Positions 51,594 to 59,567 of a DNA stretch of 64,000 nt are shown one piece after another. The position numbers and the translations under genes are program-made. Position 1 is the first letter of the stretch. Each line of letters opens with the position of its first letter. Source of the DNA: Mycobacterium szulgai (GTDB lineage: Bacteria; Actinomycetota; Actinomycetes; Mycobacteriales; Mycobacteriaceae); NCBI RefSeq assembly GCF_002116635.1, contig NZ_LQPW01000017.1, positions 1-64,000 on the forward strand, written 5' to 3'. The notes under the pieces were generated by a model. It saw only the letters and a list, made by a program, of their open reading frames with translations. It was not told the DNA's origin and ran no database searches.

Positions 51594-51763
51594 CCCACGG
51601 GAGCCAGCCGCGATCCGCTTACTGGGGCCCGTCAGCCGCGGCCGGCGCAGCGGGAACCACGGACCCGTCCGAACCGATGGTGTAACCCGCAGGTGGCTAG
51701 AGGGGAAGTCTCACGTCCCTGGGTTCTCAGCGCGACAGGGTGACACCGGCGGGTGGGGGTGCG

Positions 51764-52030
51764 TCAGCCGGTCGCGTCGGTGTCGCTGTCCTGGGGTTCC
51801 TCGTTGAGGATGCCCTTGGTAAGGGCTGACGGTGTGGTGCCCAGTGCGTCGGCCAGGCGCGAGAGCACGACGACGGTCAAGTTCTTGTGGCCGTTCTCAA
51901 GCTGGTTGATGTAGGTGCGGTGGATACCGCTGCGCTCGCCGAGTGTGGTTTGAGCCAGGCCGAGCTTTTCACGGCACGCCTTGATGTTCGCGCCCAGCCG
52001 CATCTGAATCGCGTTCTCGTCGATCGTCAC
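51764..52030 (-). CDS. XRE-family regulator
   Basis: An 88-residue regulator that is little more than one classic XRE/lambda-repressor HTH domain: MRLGANIKACREKLGLAQTT, LGERSGIHRTYINQLENGHK, VVVLSRLADALGTTPSALTK. The GTG at 52030 is chosen because the longer frame to 52198 would run through the operator and add unrelated residues. Just upstream is TATACGC-N5-GCGTATA (52051-52069) overlapping a TATAGTCTACA element (52066-52076). The latter also occurs at the promoters of the genes at 53144 and 54570, so this protein is the best candidate for the controller of that set, possibly a C-protein-like regulator of the methylase. Confidence 0.82.
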   Translation of the reverse strand: MTIDENAIQMRLGANIKACREKLGLAQTTLGERSGIHRTYINQLENGHKNLTVVVLSRLADALGTTPSALTKGILNEEPQDSDTDATG

Positions 52031-52050
52031 CGTGCGGTCCCACTCTCTCC

Positions 52051-52076
52051 TATACGCGTGTTGCGTATAGTCTACA
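52051..52076. promoter_or_regulatory. Operator TATACGC-N5-GCGTATA with overlapping TATAGTCTACA
   Basis: Seven-base arms TATACGC (52051-52057) and GCGTATA (52063-52069) form a perfect inverted repeat upstream of the XRE gene. The TATAGTCTACA element at 52066-52076 overlaps it and matches 53088-53098 exactly and 53105-53115 in reverse. Confidence 0.7.
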
Positions 52077-52242
52077 GGGGCGTATCGCTCAGAACAGGCC
52101 ATCGCCGGTCGCCTCCTGCCACCACTGCTCAAACCCACTGCGCTGCTTGGATTCCGCCCCGGCTGGTGCCGCGACGAAGAGGTGGTTCGCAATGTCAACT
52201 TGAACTGGCCCCGGCGTGACGGCCAGGTGGTCGACGCCGCCG

Positions 52243-52979
52243 TTCACGCGGTCACGCAGTACGTGTCGGAGGATGCCGCCCTGCCGCGCACGGGGACACC
52301 GGGCTGTCGGGTGAGGAGCTCGGCGATGATGGTGCGGCTATCGGTGGCCAGCACCCGTAGCGACCGGGCGGTGATGCCGGCCTTGCCGTCTCTGCCAGGG
52401 CGCACCACCCGCCGAACTTCGTACAGCGACCAAGCGCTAGTGCCCAGGCGCTTCTCGAAGAGGGCCGTGACCTCAACCAGTCCTGACTCGGCAACGAGAT
52501 CAGCGACGCTGCTCGCCTAGATGAGTGTTTGGGCGGGGTTGATGCTGCGCGCCACGTGCTCTCGAGGAACATCGCCTCAGCGCCGAGCTGAGGTTCTCGC
52601 CGGTAGCGGTCGATGACCACGCTGCGACCGGCAGCCGTGCTCATCGCAAAGGGGCAAGTTATTGCGAATTGCGCCTGGCGCAGCAACTCTTGGGCACGCT
52701 CTCGCCCAGGGCGTCGAGCAGGAATCGGTGGCAGTGCTCGCGGGTCCAACCCCACAAGAGGTACTCCCCTGTGCGCCGGTGGTGTCGTGCAAGCGGTCCT
52801 TCTTGGACCGCGCCACCTCGTTGGCGTCGAAGCCAATCACGTGGCGGTACCGCTGGCCTTTGGTGATCCGGGCTATGGGCATCGCGGGTGGTCGCGCTCT
52901 CATGACCCGTCATTGCCACGACCAGGGCGAGATCGTCGAGGCCGAAGTCACGCACGACCGGTTCGGTGATCCAGCGCAT
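52243..52979 (-). pseudogene. Decayed gene, several frameshifts
   Basis: Protein-like segments occur in sequence on the minus strand but in different frames: MRWITEPVVRDFGLDDLALV (from 52979), IARITKGQRYRHVIGFDANE (around 52890-52800), TGEYLLWGWTREHCHRFLLD (around 52770-52700), AAGRSVVIDRYRREPQLGAE (around 52640-52570) and FEKRLGTSAWSLYEVRRVVR (around 52470-52400), ending at a TGA at 52243. At least three frame changes and one internal stop (TAG near 52520) are needed to join them. Together they suggest a single gene of about 245 codons that has decayed. No family is recognised. Many sequence errors in a living gene are a less likely alternative. Confidence 0.55.
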
Positions 52980-53080
52980 CAGGAGCGCCGTGCTGTCGAG
53001 CCCCAGCCGAAGGACATGACGACCAAGCCGTGTAATCCGTTGTGGGGAAACTTATTACGGTCCTGTCTCGTTCCGCCGCC

Positions 53081-53122
53081 TGTTGTCTATAGTCTACACA
53101 TTGGTGTAGACTATAGACAACA
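53081..53122. promoter_or_regulatory. Perfect 19-bp-arm palindrome operator upstream of 53144 gene
   Basis: Bases 53081-53099 and 53104-53122 are perfect inverted repeats around ATTG. Each arm contains TATAGTCTACA or its complement. The palindrome ends 21 bases before the TTG start, covering the promoter. It would bind a dimeric regulator, most likely the XRE protein encoded at 51764-52030. Confidence 0.85.
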
Positions 53123-53143
53123 CCACGGCGTCAGGGGAACACG

Positions 53144-53677
53144 TTGAGCGACCTCACCACCGACCAGCGCTGGCTGCTCTACTTCATGGGCGGCTGGCAG
53201 ATCCGTGACTGCCTGATCGACACCGCTGGAACCGACCACCTGATGCAGTCCATGTGGGGGTCCTGTGGGTTCACTGGCCCAGAAGGAGGCCCGGAGTGGA
53301 TGACTGGCTGGGAGACCCGCAACGGTAAGGTCCACGCTCCCGGCCGAGGTGAGAGCCGGGTGGTCATCACCAAGGCTCAGATCAACGCCTACGCCCGCAG
53401 CTTGCGCGAGAGCGTCCGGGCCGACCTGGTTGCACTACGCGCCGAGGCCCGAGCTGAGGTGAACCGCACCGCGGGTTGGTGTCACTGCCCGTGGTCCCAG
53501 ACCGCTCCCAACGCCCACAGCGGCCCATGCCAGCGCTACCACCCGATCGATGACGAAGATGACGCCCACTACGCCACCGTTCGGCGGATCGACTACGCCC
53601 TGGACGAGGTCCTGTGGCGCGCGCTCGACCTGCACCGCGAGCCGATCGGGCAACTGGAGCTGTTCGCTGCGCTGTGA
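53144..53677 (+). CDS. Hypothetical protein with C-terminal QLELF motif
   Basis: A 177-residue protein starting at TTG 53144, with AGGGGAACACG before it. It contains WLLYFMGGWQIRDCLIDTAG, a possible Cys/His metal site (WCHCPWSQTAPNAHSGPCQR) and a helical C-terminus ending GQLELFAAL. The last motif is of the form that binds the DNA polymerase sliding clamp. No family is recognised. Its promoter has the longest operator of the TGTAGACTATA set. The next gene starts 50 bases downstream on the same strand. A role in replication or modification of plasmid DNA is possible but unproven. Confidence 0.7.
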   Translation: MSDLTTDQRWLLYFMGGWQIRDCLIDTAGTDHLMQSMWGSCGFTGPEGGPEWMTGWETRNGKVHAPGRGESRVVITKAQINAYARSLRESVRADLVALRAEARAEVNRTAGWCHCPWSQTAPNAHSGPCQRYHPIDDEDDAHYATVRRIDYALDEVLWRALDLHREPIGQLELFAAL

Positions 53678-53727
53678 CCCGCAAGACCCCAACACCTGAT
53701 CCATCTACCACGCAAAGGATTTCGTTC

Positions 53728-54105
53728 ATGACCACCACCTACGTAGCCAGCGTGTCACCGTTTACCGCGACGGCCCGTGATGACCGCAGCCCCGTCGCGC
53801 GTGTGCGCTATGTCAGCGACGGCGCCATCTACGTCAAGGTCGCCGACGTCAGCCACGACGCACTGCCCTCGGTGACCGGGTATCCCATCGAGTTCTGGCT
53901 TCGCATCGACCACCTAGCCCGCCAAGCACACCACTACCTCGCCGACCTGATCGCGGCCAGAAAGATCGCCCAGGTCACCACGTTCGAGGAACTGCCCCCC
54001 GCCGTCGTGGCGCGCATCCGCGCATCCAGCGAGGTCGCCCAGCTCGGCCCTGTCGAGACGACCTACCTCCAACTACGCATCACCGACCTACTCCGCTTCG
54101 GCTGA
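53728..54105 (+). CDS. Hypothetical protein
   Basis: A 125-residue protein. The first half is strand-rich (MTTTYVASVSPFTATARDDR, ARVRYVSDGAIYVKVADVS) and the second half helical (LRIDHLARQAHHYLADLIAA, PAVVARIRASSEVAQLG). The ATG at 53728 follows AAAGGA, a good ribosome site; a longer frame from 53614 overlaps the preceding gene. It lies in the short gene series between the 53-kb operator and the methyltransferase and is likely to be expressed with them. Similar small proteins are frequent in mycobacterial plasmids and phages, but I recognise no family or function. Confidence 0.65.
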   Translation: MTTTYVASVSPFTATARDDRSPVARVRYVSDGAIYVKVADVSHDALPSVTGYPIEFWLRIDHLARQAHHYLADLIAARKIAQVTTFEELPPAVVARIRASSEVAQLGPVETTYLQLRITDLLRFG

Positions 54106-54156
54106 CGCCGAGCGACACGCCCACCCCAACGATCCGCCAGGTCTTGAAGGTAAACC

Positions 54157-54389
54157 GTGGCCCTCATTGAGACGATCGACCCCCCGATGTCAACTTTGCG
54201 CTGCAGAACGGCATTGGCGCACAGCTGCAATGGCAGATTCCCGAAGCCGAGCTTGAACATCGCCTCGACGCAGCCGCCTACGCGGCCGCCGCAATCCTCA
54301 ACGCCCCATTCTTTGAGAACGACCTCACGCCGACCGAGCGCGCCGCTGCCGAGGATGTCTACGCGAGGTCGCCCTACGCGGTCCGGTGA
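54157..54389 (+). pseudogene. Small protein gene with frameshift at a C-run
   Basis: GTG 54157 begins MALIETIDPP. After the run of six C bases at 54180-54185 the natural protein continues in another frame: DVNFALQNGIGAQLQWQIPE, then HRLDAAAYAAAAILNAPFFE and NDLTPTERAAAEDVYARSPY, ending at TGA 54387-54389. One extra C would restore a 78-residue protein. The second frame has no usual start of its own and is closed by a stop at 54168. The function is unknown. It is either a pseudogene, slippage-dependent, or mis-sequenced. Confidence 0.6.
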
Positions 54390-54435
54390 AAATGACTGCC
54401 GCAGTGCAGAAGTCAGGAAAATCAATCAGTCCCAA

Positions 54436-54469
54436 GTGTAGACGATCGTCTACACACAGTGTAGACTAT
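54436..54469. promoter_or_regulatory. Operator upstream of C5-methyltransferase
   Basis: GTGTAGACGATCGTCTACAC at 54436-54455 is a perfect 20-base palindrome, followed by GTGTAGACTAT at 54459-54469. Both halves match the element at 52066 and 53081-53122. It lies about 100 bases before the methyltransferase start. Confidence 0.8.
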
Positions 54470-54569
54470 CAGTAACACATTCGGATACCTCTACACCGGA
54501 AATGGGACCCACGCCAATGTTTGCCAACCACTCAGTCCACCGTTTCGACACCCACTCGGCGGTGACGCG

Positions 54570-56525
54570 ATGACCGCCACCGCTGAGCATCGGCCCGCAG
54601 CCCGTAGGCGGCGTTTCGCCCACGACGACTTGGTCGCCGTCGACCTGTTCTCCGGCTTTGGCGGCTTGACGCAGGGAATCGAAAAGGCAGGCTTCACAAC
54701 AATATTGGGGGCAAACCACAACAGGTACAAGATCGAGGTCCATGAGGCCAACCATCCGCACGCCGAGCACTGGATCGCCGACCTGGTCGACCCCGAATCC
54801 GCAGACTACCACTCGGCCAGAGACCTTCCCGCCGCCGACCTCCTCGCTGCTGGTGTTAGCTGCGTCAACCACTCTCAGGCCAACACCAAGAAGGCCTACG
54901 AGCAGGGCTTGTCTCTGTTCGACCTGGACGACCCCGACTTCGAGGCCAGCGTGACCCGCTCCGAGCGCGACCGCGCCACCGCCAACTGCGTGCTGCACTA
55001 CGCCGCCCAGCACCACCCCCGCCTGATCCTCATCGAGTGCACCACCGAACTGACCTCCTGGGGACCGGCCATCCCGGGCAAGCGCAAGGTGGGCGACGGG
55101 TCCACCTACCGCTGGTGGCTTAAGCAATTCGACCTCCTGGGCTACAAGCACCGCGTGCTCTACCTCAACTCGATGTTCTTCGGCGTCCCCCAGTCCCGCG
55201 ACCGCCTTTACATCGCCTTCTGGGACCGTCACCTGCCGACCCCCGACCTCGATCACCGCCCAGCCGCCTGGTGTGGCCACTGCGACTCGCTGGTGCAGGC
55301 CGTCTGGACCTGGCGCACCGGAGTCCCCCCGACTGGCTCGGTGCGCTACGGCAAGCAATACGACTACCGCTGCCCCTCCTGCCGCGCCGTGGTCGTCCCG
55401 CGCACCACGCCGTCCCTGGCAGCTCTGGACCTCACCGACCTGGGAACCCGCATCGGCGACCGCGCCAAGCCCCTGGCACCAGCGACCATGGCGCGCGCCG
55501 AGCGGTGCCGCCAGCGCTTCGCCGACTTTCCCGCCGTCCTGATGCCGGCCAAATCGGTCTACGGCTCCGAGCGCCACCCATGGCAACCGCTGGCCACCCA
55601 GACCAGCCAGCAGGAGACCGCACTGCTGTCCACCGGCGCACTGCTCGCCGCCGCCGGAAACACCTACGAGCGGACCGGATCAGACTGCCGCAGAAGGGAT
55701 CTGAGCCAGACCCTGTGGGCGCAGACCGCCACCAACACCACCGGCATGCTCACCCCGCCGGTCGCGCTCACCGGCCAGACGATCGCCGCGCACCGCCACA
55801 ACGGCGACGGCAAGCACCTCACCCTGCCCATGGACACCGTCACCAGCACCCATGAGAAGGCTGTCCTGCTCGCCGTCGCCAACTATCAAGGCAGCCCCCG
55901 CAGCGCCGCTGAACCCCTGCCCACCCAACTTGGTTCAGAAACCCTGGGCCTGGTCGCCAGCGGAGTGATCCCCTTCCGCCGCAACACCGTGCCGACCAGC
56001 CACGCCGAGGCAATGCCCACCGTGACCGCTGAGCAGATCCCCGGCGTCCTCACCGCCGCTGGGATGCTCAAGAACAACGGGGCGATAGACGAGGCGAAGT
56101 ACCGCAGCTACTCCCTGGACAAGCCGCTGGGAACCGTCGTCGGCTCAGCCGTCACCCAAGGAGTCCTGTTCTCGGGCTGGTACAAGCAAAACGGCAGCAC
56201 CGGAACCGAAACTGCCCCGCACCCGCTGACCGAACCGCTGGGCACCCTCACCGCCAAAGACACCACCGCAGTGCTCAGTGCCCAATGGCGCGCGGCACTG
56301 TCCGAGCTGACCCTCGAAGACTGCTACTTCCGGATGATGAAGCCCGCCGAAATCGGCCGCGGATGCGGCTTTGACGTCGACTTCGTCGACCACACCGGAA
56401 CGTTCATCGTCTGGGGCAGCGCACGCAACCAGGTCGACGGCTACGGCAACGCCGTTTCCCCAGCTGTCGGCGAATGGATCGGCCACCGACTCCACGCCGC
56501 GCTGCACCGCGACCTCGCAGCCTGA
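54570..56525 (+). CDS. Divergent DNA cytosine-5 methyltransferase with zinc-ribbon insert
   Basis: A 651-residue protein of the C5-methyltransferase family. Motif I is VDLFSGFGGLTQG (residues 24-33). The catalytic loop, normally PCQ, reads GVSCVNHSQ (Cys near 98). Motif VI, normally ENV, reads IECTTEL (near 155). Motif VIII is GVPQSRDRLY (near 208). An insert with CGHC (near 236) and CPSC (near 269) looks like a zinc ribbon. The C-terminal part contains repeated phrases (TQTSQQETALLSTGALLAAA, EAMPTVTAEQIPGVLT, PLGTLTAKDT) and ends GNAVSPAVGEWIG, motif X. It probably modifies plasmid DNA, but the altered motifs IV and VI mean specificity or chemistry may differ. Confidence 0.85.
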   Translation: MTATAEHRPAARRRRFAHDDLVAVDLFSGFGGLTQGIEKAGFTTILGANHNRYKIEVHEANHPHAEHWIADLVDPESADYHSARDLPAADLLAAGVSCVNHSQANTKKAYEQGLSLFDLDDPDFEASVTRSERDRATANCVLHYAAQHHPRLILIECTTELTSWGPAIPGKRKVGDGSTYRWWLKQFDLLGYKHRVLYLNSMFFGVPQSRDRLYIAFWDRHLPTPDLDHRPAAWCGHCDSLVQAVWTWRTGVPPTGSVRYGKQYDYRCPSCRAVVVPRTTPSLAALDLTDLGTRIGDRAKPLAPATMARAERCRQRFADFPAVLMPAKSVYGSERHPWQPLATQTSQQETALLSTGALLAAAGNTYERTGSDCRRRDLSQTLWAQTATNTTGMLTPPVALTGQTIAAHRHNGDGKHLTLPMDTVTSTHEKAVLLAVANYQGSPRSAAEPLPTQLGSETLGLVASGVIPFRRNTVPTSHAEAMPTVTAEQIPGVLTAAGMLKNNGAIDEAKYRSYSLDKPLGTVVGSAVTQGVLFSGWYKQNGSTGTETAPHPLTEPLGTLTAKDTTAVLSAQWRAALSELTLEDCYFRMMKPAEIGRGCGFDVDFVDHTGTFIVWGSARNQVDGYGNAVSPAVGEWIGHRLHAALHRDLAA

Positions 56526-56583
56526 TCCCACCACCGCCCCACACACGTCCATCCCTCGAACACACACGACAAGGACCACCGCT

Positions 56584-57309
56584 ATGACTCTGCCCACCCC
56601 AACCACCTCTCGCCCCGGCACGTACGCTGCGCTGCGCGTCACCCGCAACCCCGAGGCCTTCCAGAGCTGGTGGCCGACCCTAACCGACACCACCGACATC
56701 ACCGACGCCATCGCCGCGCTGCACCCACCGCGCACCAGTGACGTCGAGTCCAGCCTGCACTGGCTGATGATCACGGTCTTCCAGGGCGCGCAGCCGGTGT
56801 CCTGGCTCGACATCCACGGCCTGCACCCCACCGCCCAGGTAACCCACGTGCTGCTCGACGCCGAGGTGGCCCACGACAACGACGGCGACTGCGTCGGAGT
56901 CGACATCGTCCTGTCCCTGCACGTGACCACCGACGACGGCACCGTCGTCGCAGCCACACCCTCGGCTTATATCCAGTGGCCGGCCACGGCATTCGCACTC
57001 TCCAGCACAGAGCCCCACGACGCTCTTGCCGAGATCATCGACACCGCCCTCGACCACATCAACACCACCATCGCCACCGCCGATCGCTTCAACACGATCG
57101 CCCGGGCACTGCACGACACCACAACCAAGGCGTCGGAGCCGCAAGACGACAGCGACGACGAGCACGAGATCGAGCACTGTCGCGGCTGCGGCCGGGTCAC
57201 CCGGATCGACGACGACCCCGTCGACACCGACGCCGCCGATGGCTGGAACGGATATTGCGGCAGCTGCGCAGACCGTCGAGAGACTCCGTACTCCCACGAC
57301 GACGGCTAA
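56584..57309 (+). CDS. Hypothetical protein with C-terminal zinc-ribbon
   Basis: A 241-residue protein. The N-terminal 190 residues form an alpha/beta region (GTYAALRVTRNPEAFQSWWP, LHWLMITVFQGAQPVSWLDI, VDIVLSLHVTTDDGTVVAAT). The C-terminal end carries two Cys pairs, CRGCG and YCGSCAD, 30 residues apart, a probable zinc ribbon flanked by acidic residues. ATG 56584 has an AAGGA ribosome site 10 bases upstream; a longer frame from 56371 overlaps the methyltransferase. It follows that gene by 58 bases and is presumably co-transcribed. No family is recognised; a partner of the methyltransferase is possible. Confidence 0.65.
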   Translation: MTLPTPTTSRPGTYAALRVTRNPEAFQSWWPTLTDTTDITDAIAALHPPRTSDVESSLHWLMITVFQGAQPVSWLDIHGLHPTAQVTHVLLDAEVAHDNDGDCVGVDIVLSLHVTTDDGTVVAATPSAYIQWPATAFALSSTEPHDALAEIIDTALDHINTTIATADRFNTIARALHDTTTKASEPQDDSDDEHEIEHCRGCGRVTRIDDDPVDTDAADGWNGYCGSCADRRETPYSHDDG

Positions 57310-57937
57310 GCCCAGCACTCACCACGGAAAGAATCATCCACCGAAAGCAGCCGCCGAGAATAGAGTTTGCTGTGGCGATGTAATGCAGCGCCATAGGCAG
57401 GCGCCAATATCCCAACAGTGCCGCCTATATGCCGTATTGACCAGCCCGTAAATCGTCCCGGTGAACGTTGACCGGGTAAGGCGCGGCAGCCTACACAGGG
57501 ATCGCGCCGCACCGGCCGCCATGTCGAGCAAGACGACAAGCCCTGGGGATGGACCCCGTAATGTTCCGCGCCGCAGACGGCGGCCCTGTCGGACCTGCGC
57601 ACCAGTACGTGCAGCGCCAGACATAAAATATGAATTGAGCATTCTTGCAGGCAGGCCCCGGTGGCGGTGATCCGGCCTCGTGCTCCGCGGGCCCGCACTG
57701 TCAGTGTCCGTCACGGCACGTCCCCCTCGCCAAAAACAGACGCATGGAAGAAGAAAGCCCGCTCTAAAGCCAACCTGCAAAAAGTGCACCACACCGTGTG
57801 GTCGAATAACAATAAAGGATGCTCAAACAATGGCAAAAATAGTCAATATAATATGACGATATGACTTGCTTATGCAGGGTAAATGCATTATGCTAAAAAT
57901 AGCAAAACCCATTTGCTAGAGCCATACGGAGACAATT
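57310..57937. other. Intergenic region before nrdH, AT-rich at its end
   Basis: No convincing gene is present in these 628 bases; open frames on both strands lack family features. The last 200 bases (57740-57937) are clearly lower in GC than the window average, with runs of A and a TTGCTT (around 57865) followed by a TTATGCT-like -10, a likely promoter for nrdH. Confidence 0.4.
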
Positions 57938-58195
57938 ATGAAACCCAATGTCACGGTCTACACCAAGCCAGCCTGCGTGCAGTGCGCAGCCACCAAGAAG
58001 GCGCTCGACAAGGCTGGCGTCCTCGGTTACCGCCTGGTCGACATCACCAAAGATTCCGACGCTCGGGACTTTGTCATGAGCCTGGGCTATACCTCAGCGC
58101 CAGTCGTCGTCGCGGGTGACGAGCACTGGTCGGGATTCCGGCCCGACCGCATCAAGGTCGTCGTCAATCGAGCGGTAAGCGCGGTGTCGGCGTGA
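57938..58195 (+). CDS. nrdH: NrdH-type glutaredoxin-like protein
   Basis: An 85-residue thioredoxin-fold redoxin of the NrdH class. The active site is CVQC at residues 13-16 in VTVYTKPACVQCAATKKALD. It also has the TSAPVVV cis-Pro region and the WSGFRPDRI end that marks NrdH rather than ordinary glutaredoxin. NrdH supplies electrons to class Ib ribonucleotide reductase (NrdEF), raising dNTP supply during DNA synthesis. Plasmids and phages often carry it alone, as here; no nrdE or nrdF is nearby. The ATG at 57938 follows a GGAGAC ribosome site. The gene is preceded by an AT-rich promoter region. Confidence 0.9.
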   Translation: MKPNVTVYTKPACVQCAATKKALDKAGVLGYRLVDITKDSDARDFVMSLGYTSAPVVVAGDEHWSGFRPDRIKVVVNRAVSAVSA

Positions 58196-58475
58196 TAACG
58201 AGGAGGGCGAAGGATCGCCGCGCGCCCGTTGCTCGACGTTTATCCCAGGGCCCGGCTATGTGCTCATCGTCGCTGGGTCGCTGGCACGGATACCTGCGCC
58301 TGGCAGCATGATCCCAAGGACCCAACCTTTCCAGCCCTGGAAGCTGAGTCAACTTGCCTACGCCCACTACCGCAACGCCTCCTAACCCGCCCCAGCGATC
58401 GACAGCCATGCAGCACACCGTCACCCGGCATCAGCGGCGCGTCGGCGACCAGGCACGACACCTACGGTCACTGCC

Positions 58476-58949
58476 ATGCCACTGACGTTCCAGATCCGAC
58501 CGCTGGGCTCGCTGCCCTGGCCAGCCGGTCTCGGCAAGCATGGCGGCAGATACCGCCGCCTTGAAGACGCGCTGCGCGCGCTCCTGGGCGACGACGACTT
58601 CTGGAACCCCGAAGCGCACCGTCGCGCGTTCGTCGCCAGCGACTCCGATTACCGCCGGACTGTCCTCACTGAACTCAAGCACCAGGCATGGAGTGCCGAT
58701 TTGCTCGACGGTGTGGATACCGCAACCGCGCTCGCCCGAACGGCCCCGTTACTCAACCAACCGCTCGAGTCTGAATCGTCATGGCTGGACTGGGCCGCAC
58801 CACACCGCACCGACTACCCGGTATGGGCGTGGCTGACCAACGGTCTCAACGCGAGCGAATCAGAAATTGCCGACGGCCGCCACCGGCTGACATACCTGCG
58901 CTACCACCGCCCACTCGAACACGAAGTCCTCGTTCGGATCGAAACCTGA
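58476..58949 (+). CDS. Hypothetical protein
   Basis: A 157-residue protein: MPLTFQIRPLGSLPWPAGLG, then ALRALLGDDDFWNPEAHRRA, a helical middle, and a strand-rich ending (RHRLTYLRYHRPLEHEVLVR). Composition and length are normal for a real gene, and several aromatic residues suggest a folded single domain. I recognise no family. It stands alone between nrdH and a converging HNH-like gene, with a 280-base upstream gap (58196-58475) in which I see nothing definite. The start at ATG 58476 lacks a strong ribosome site. Confidence 0.6.
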   Translation: MPLTFQIRPLGSLPWPAGLGKHGGRYRRLEDALRALLGDDDFWNPEAHRRAFVASDSDYRRTVLTELKHQAWSADLLDGVDTATALARTAPLLNQPLESESSWLDWAAPHRTDYPVWAWLTNGLNASESEIADGRHRLTYLRYHRPLEHEVLVRIET

Positions 58950-58979
58950 CCCTGGCGACGCCAAGGCAGTCCTCCGCTG

Positions 58980-59552
58980 TCACCACAACGTTGGCTGCGC
59001 TGCGCCCAACAGGGCAGCGGCGACCTGGTCCGCATTCCAGCCATCGGCGACCGCAGCGCGGATCGCGCGTGACCGTGCGGCGCGTGCCGCGGCACCCGCA
59101 TCGCGTGTCAGGATCGCTCGCCGCCCACCGCCGCGCCGCATCCGCGCCATCCGCCTCATGTTGTCGCGCCGATCGCCGCCGACCACGTGAACGCCCAGGC
59201 CCCGTACGACATCCTCGGCGGTACTGACCCTGACGCAAATGGGGTCGTCACATTCATGGAGCGCGAACACGTCCGGTTGCAACACAGTTCCCTTGAGCGA
59301 CAACGCAAGCGCGTACCGCGAAGTCCGCACCACGTGACGAACGCCGTTTCGGGTGATGCGGAAGACCCCGTATCCGTCGTCACTGAGACCGCCGGCCCAC
59401 ACGAAGCAATCGGTGGCCAGTGGACCCATGACGACGCGCTGCTGGAAGCGCGCTATCTCGTCGGCATGCTCGACTGGGTCAACACGCAGCGGTAGCGGTC
59501 GCGAACCCCGGTGGGCGCGCCCACTCACGGTGATCTTACTGTCGCCCAACAT
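58980..59552 (-). CDS. HNH-type endonuclease-like protein
   Basis: A 190-residue protein with the features of phage-type HNH nucleases. These are CFVWAGGLSDDGYGVFRITR, then VVRTSRYALALSLKG, the metal-site segment ALHECDDPICVRV, and HVVGGDRRDNMRRMARM with the closing Asn-x-x-Arg. The His-x-Cys and later His-x(4)-Asn positions fit the ββα-metal core. An Arg/Ala-rich C-terminal HTH-like tail (AAVADGWNADQVAAALLG) follows. Such proteins may be homing or packaging-related nucleases, or plasmid-encoded defence. The start at 59552 is tentative. It converges with the gene at 58476. Confidence 0.75.
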   Translation of the reverse strand: MLGDSKITVSGRAHRGSRPLPLRVDPVEHADEIARFQQRVVMGPLATDCFVWAGGLSDDGYGVFRITRNGVRHVVRTSRYALALSLKGTVLQPDVFALHECDDPICVRVSTAEDVVRGLGVHVVGGDRRDNMRRMARMRRGGGRRAILTRDAGAAARAARSRAIRAAVADGWNADQVAAALLGAAQPTLW

Positions 59553-59567
59553 AGTTGAACCAGCCCG

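Noticed and set aside
54450..55586. 378-codon minus-strand frame
   Set aside because: Antisense to the C5-methyltransferase, whose motifs I, IV, VI and VIII lie on the plus strand.
57334..57792. 152-codon minus-strand frame between the zinc-ribbon gene and nrdH
   Set aside because: Arg/Ala/Gly-rich with scattered Cys, no motif and no ribosome site; treated as non-coding.
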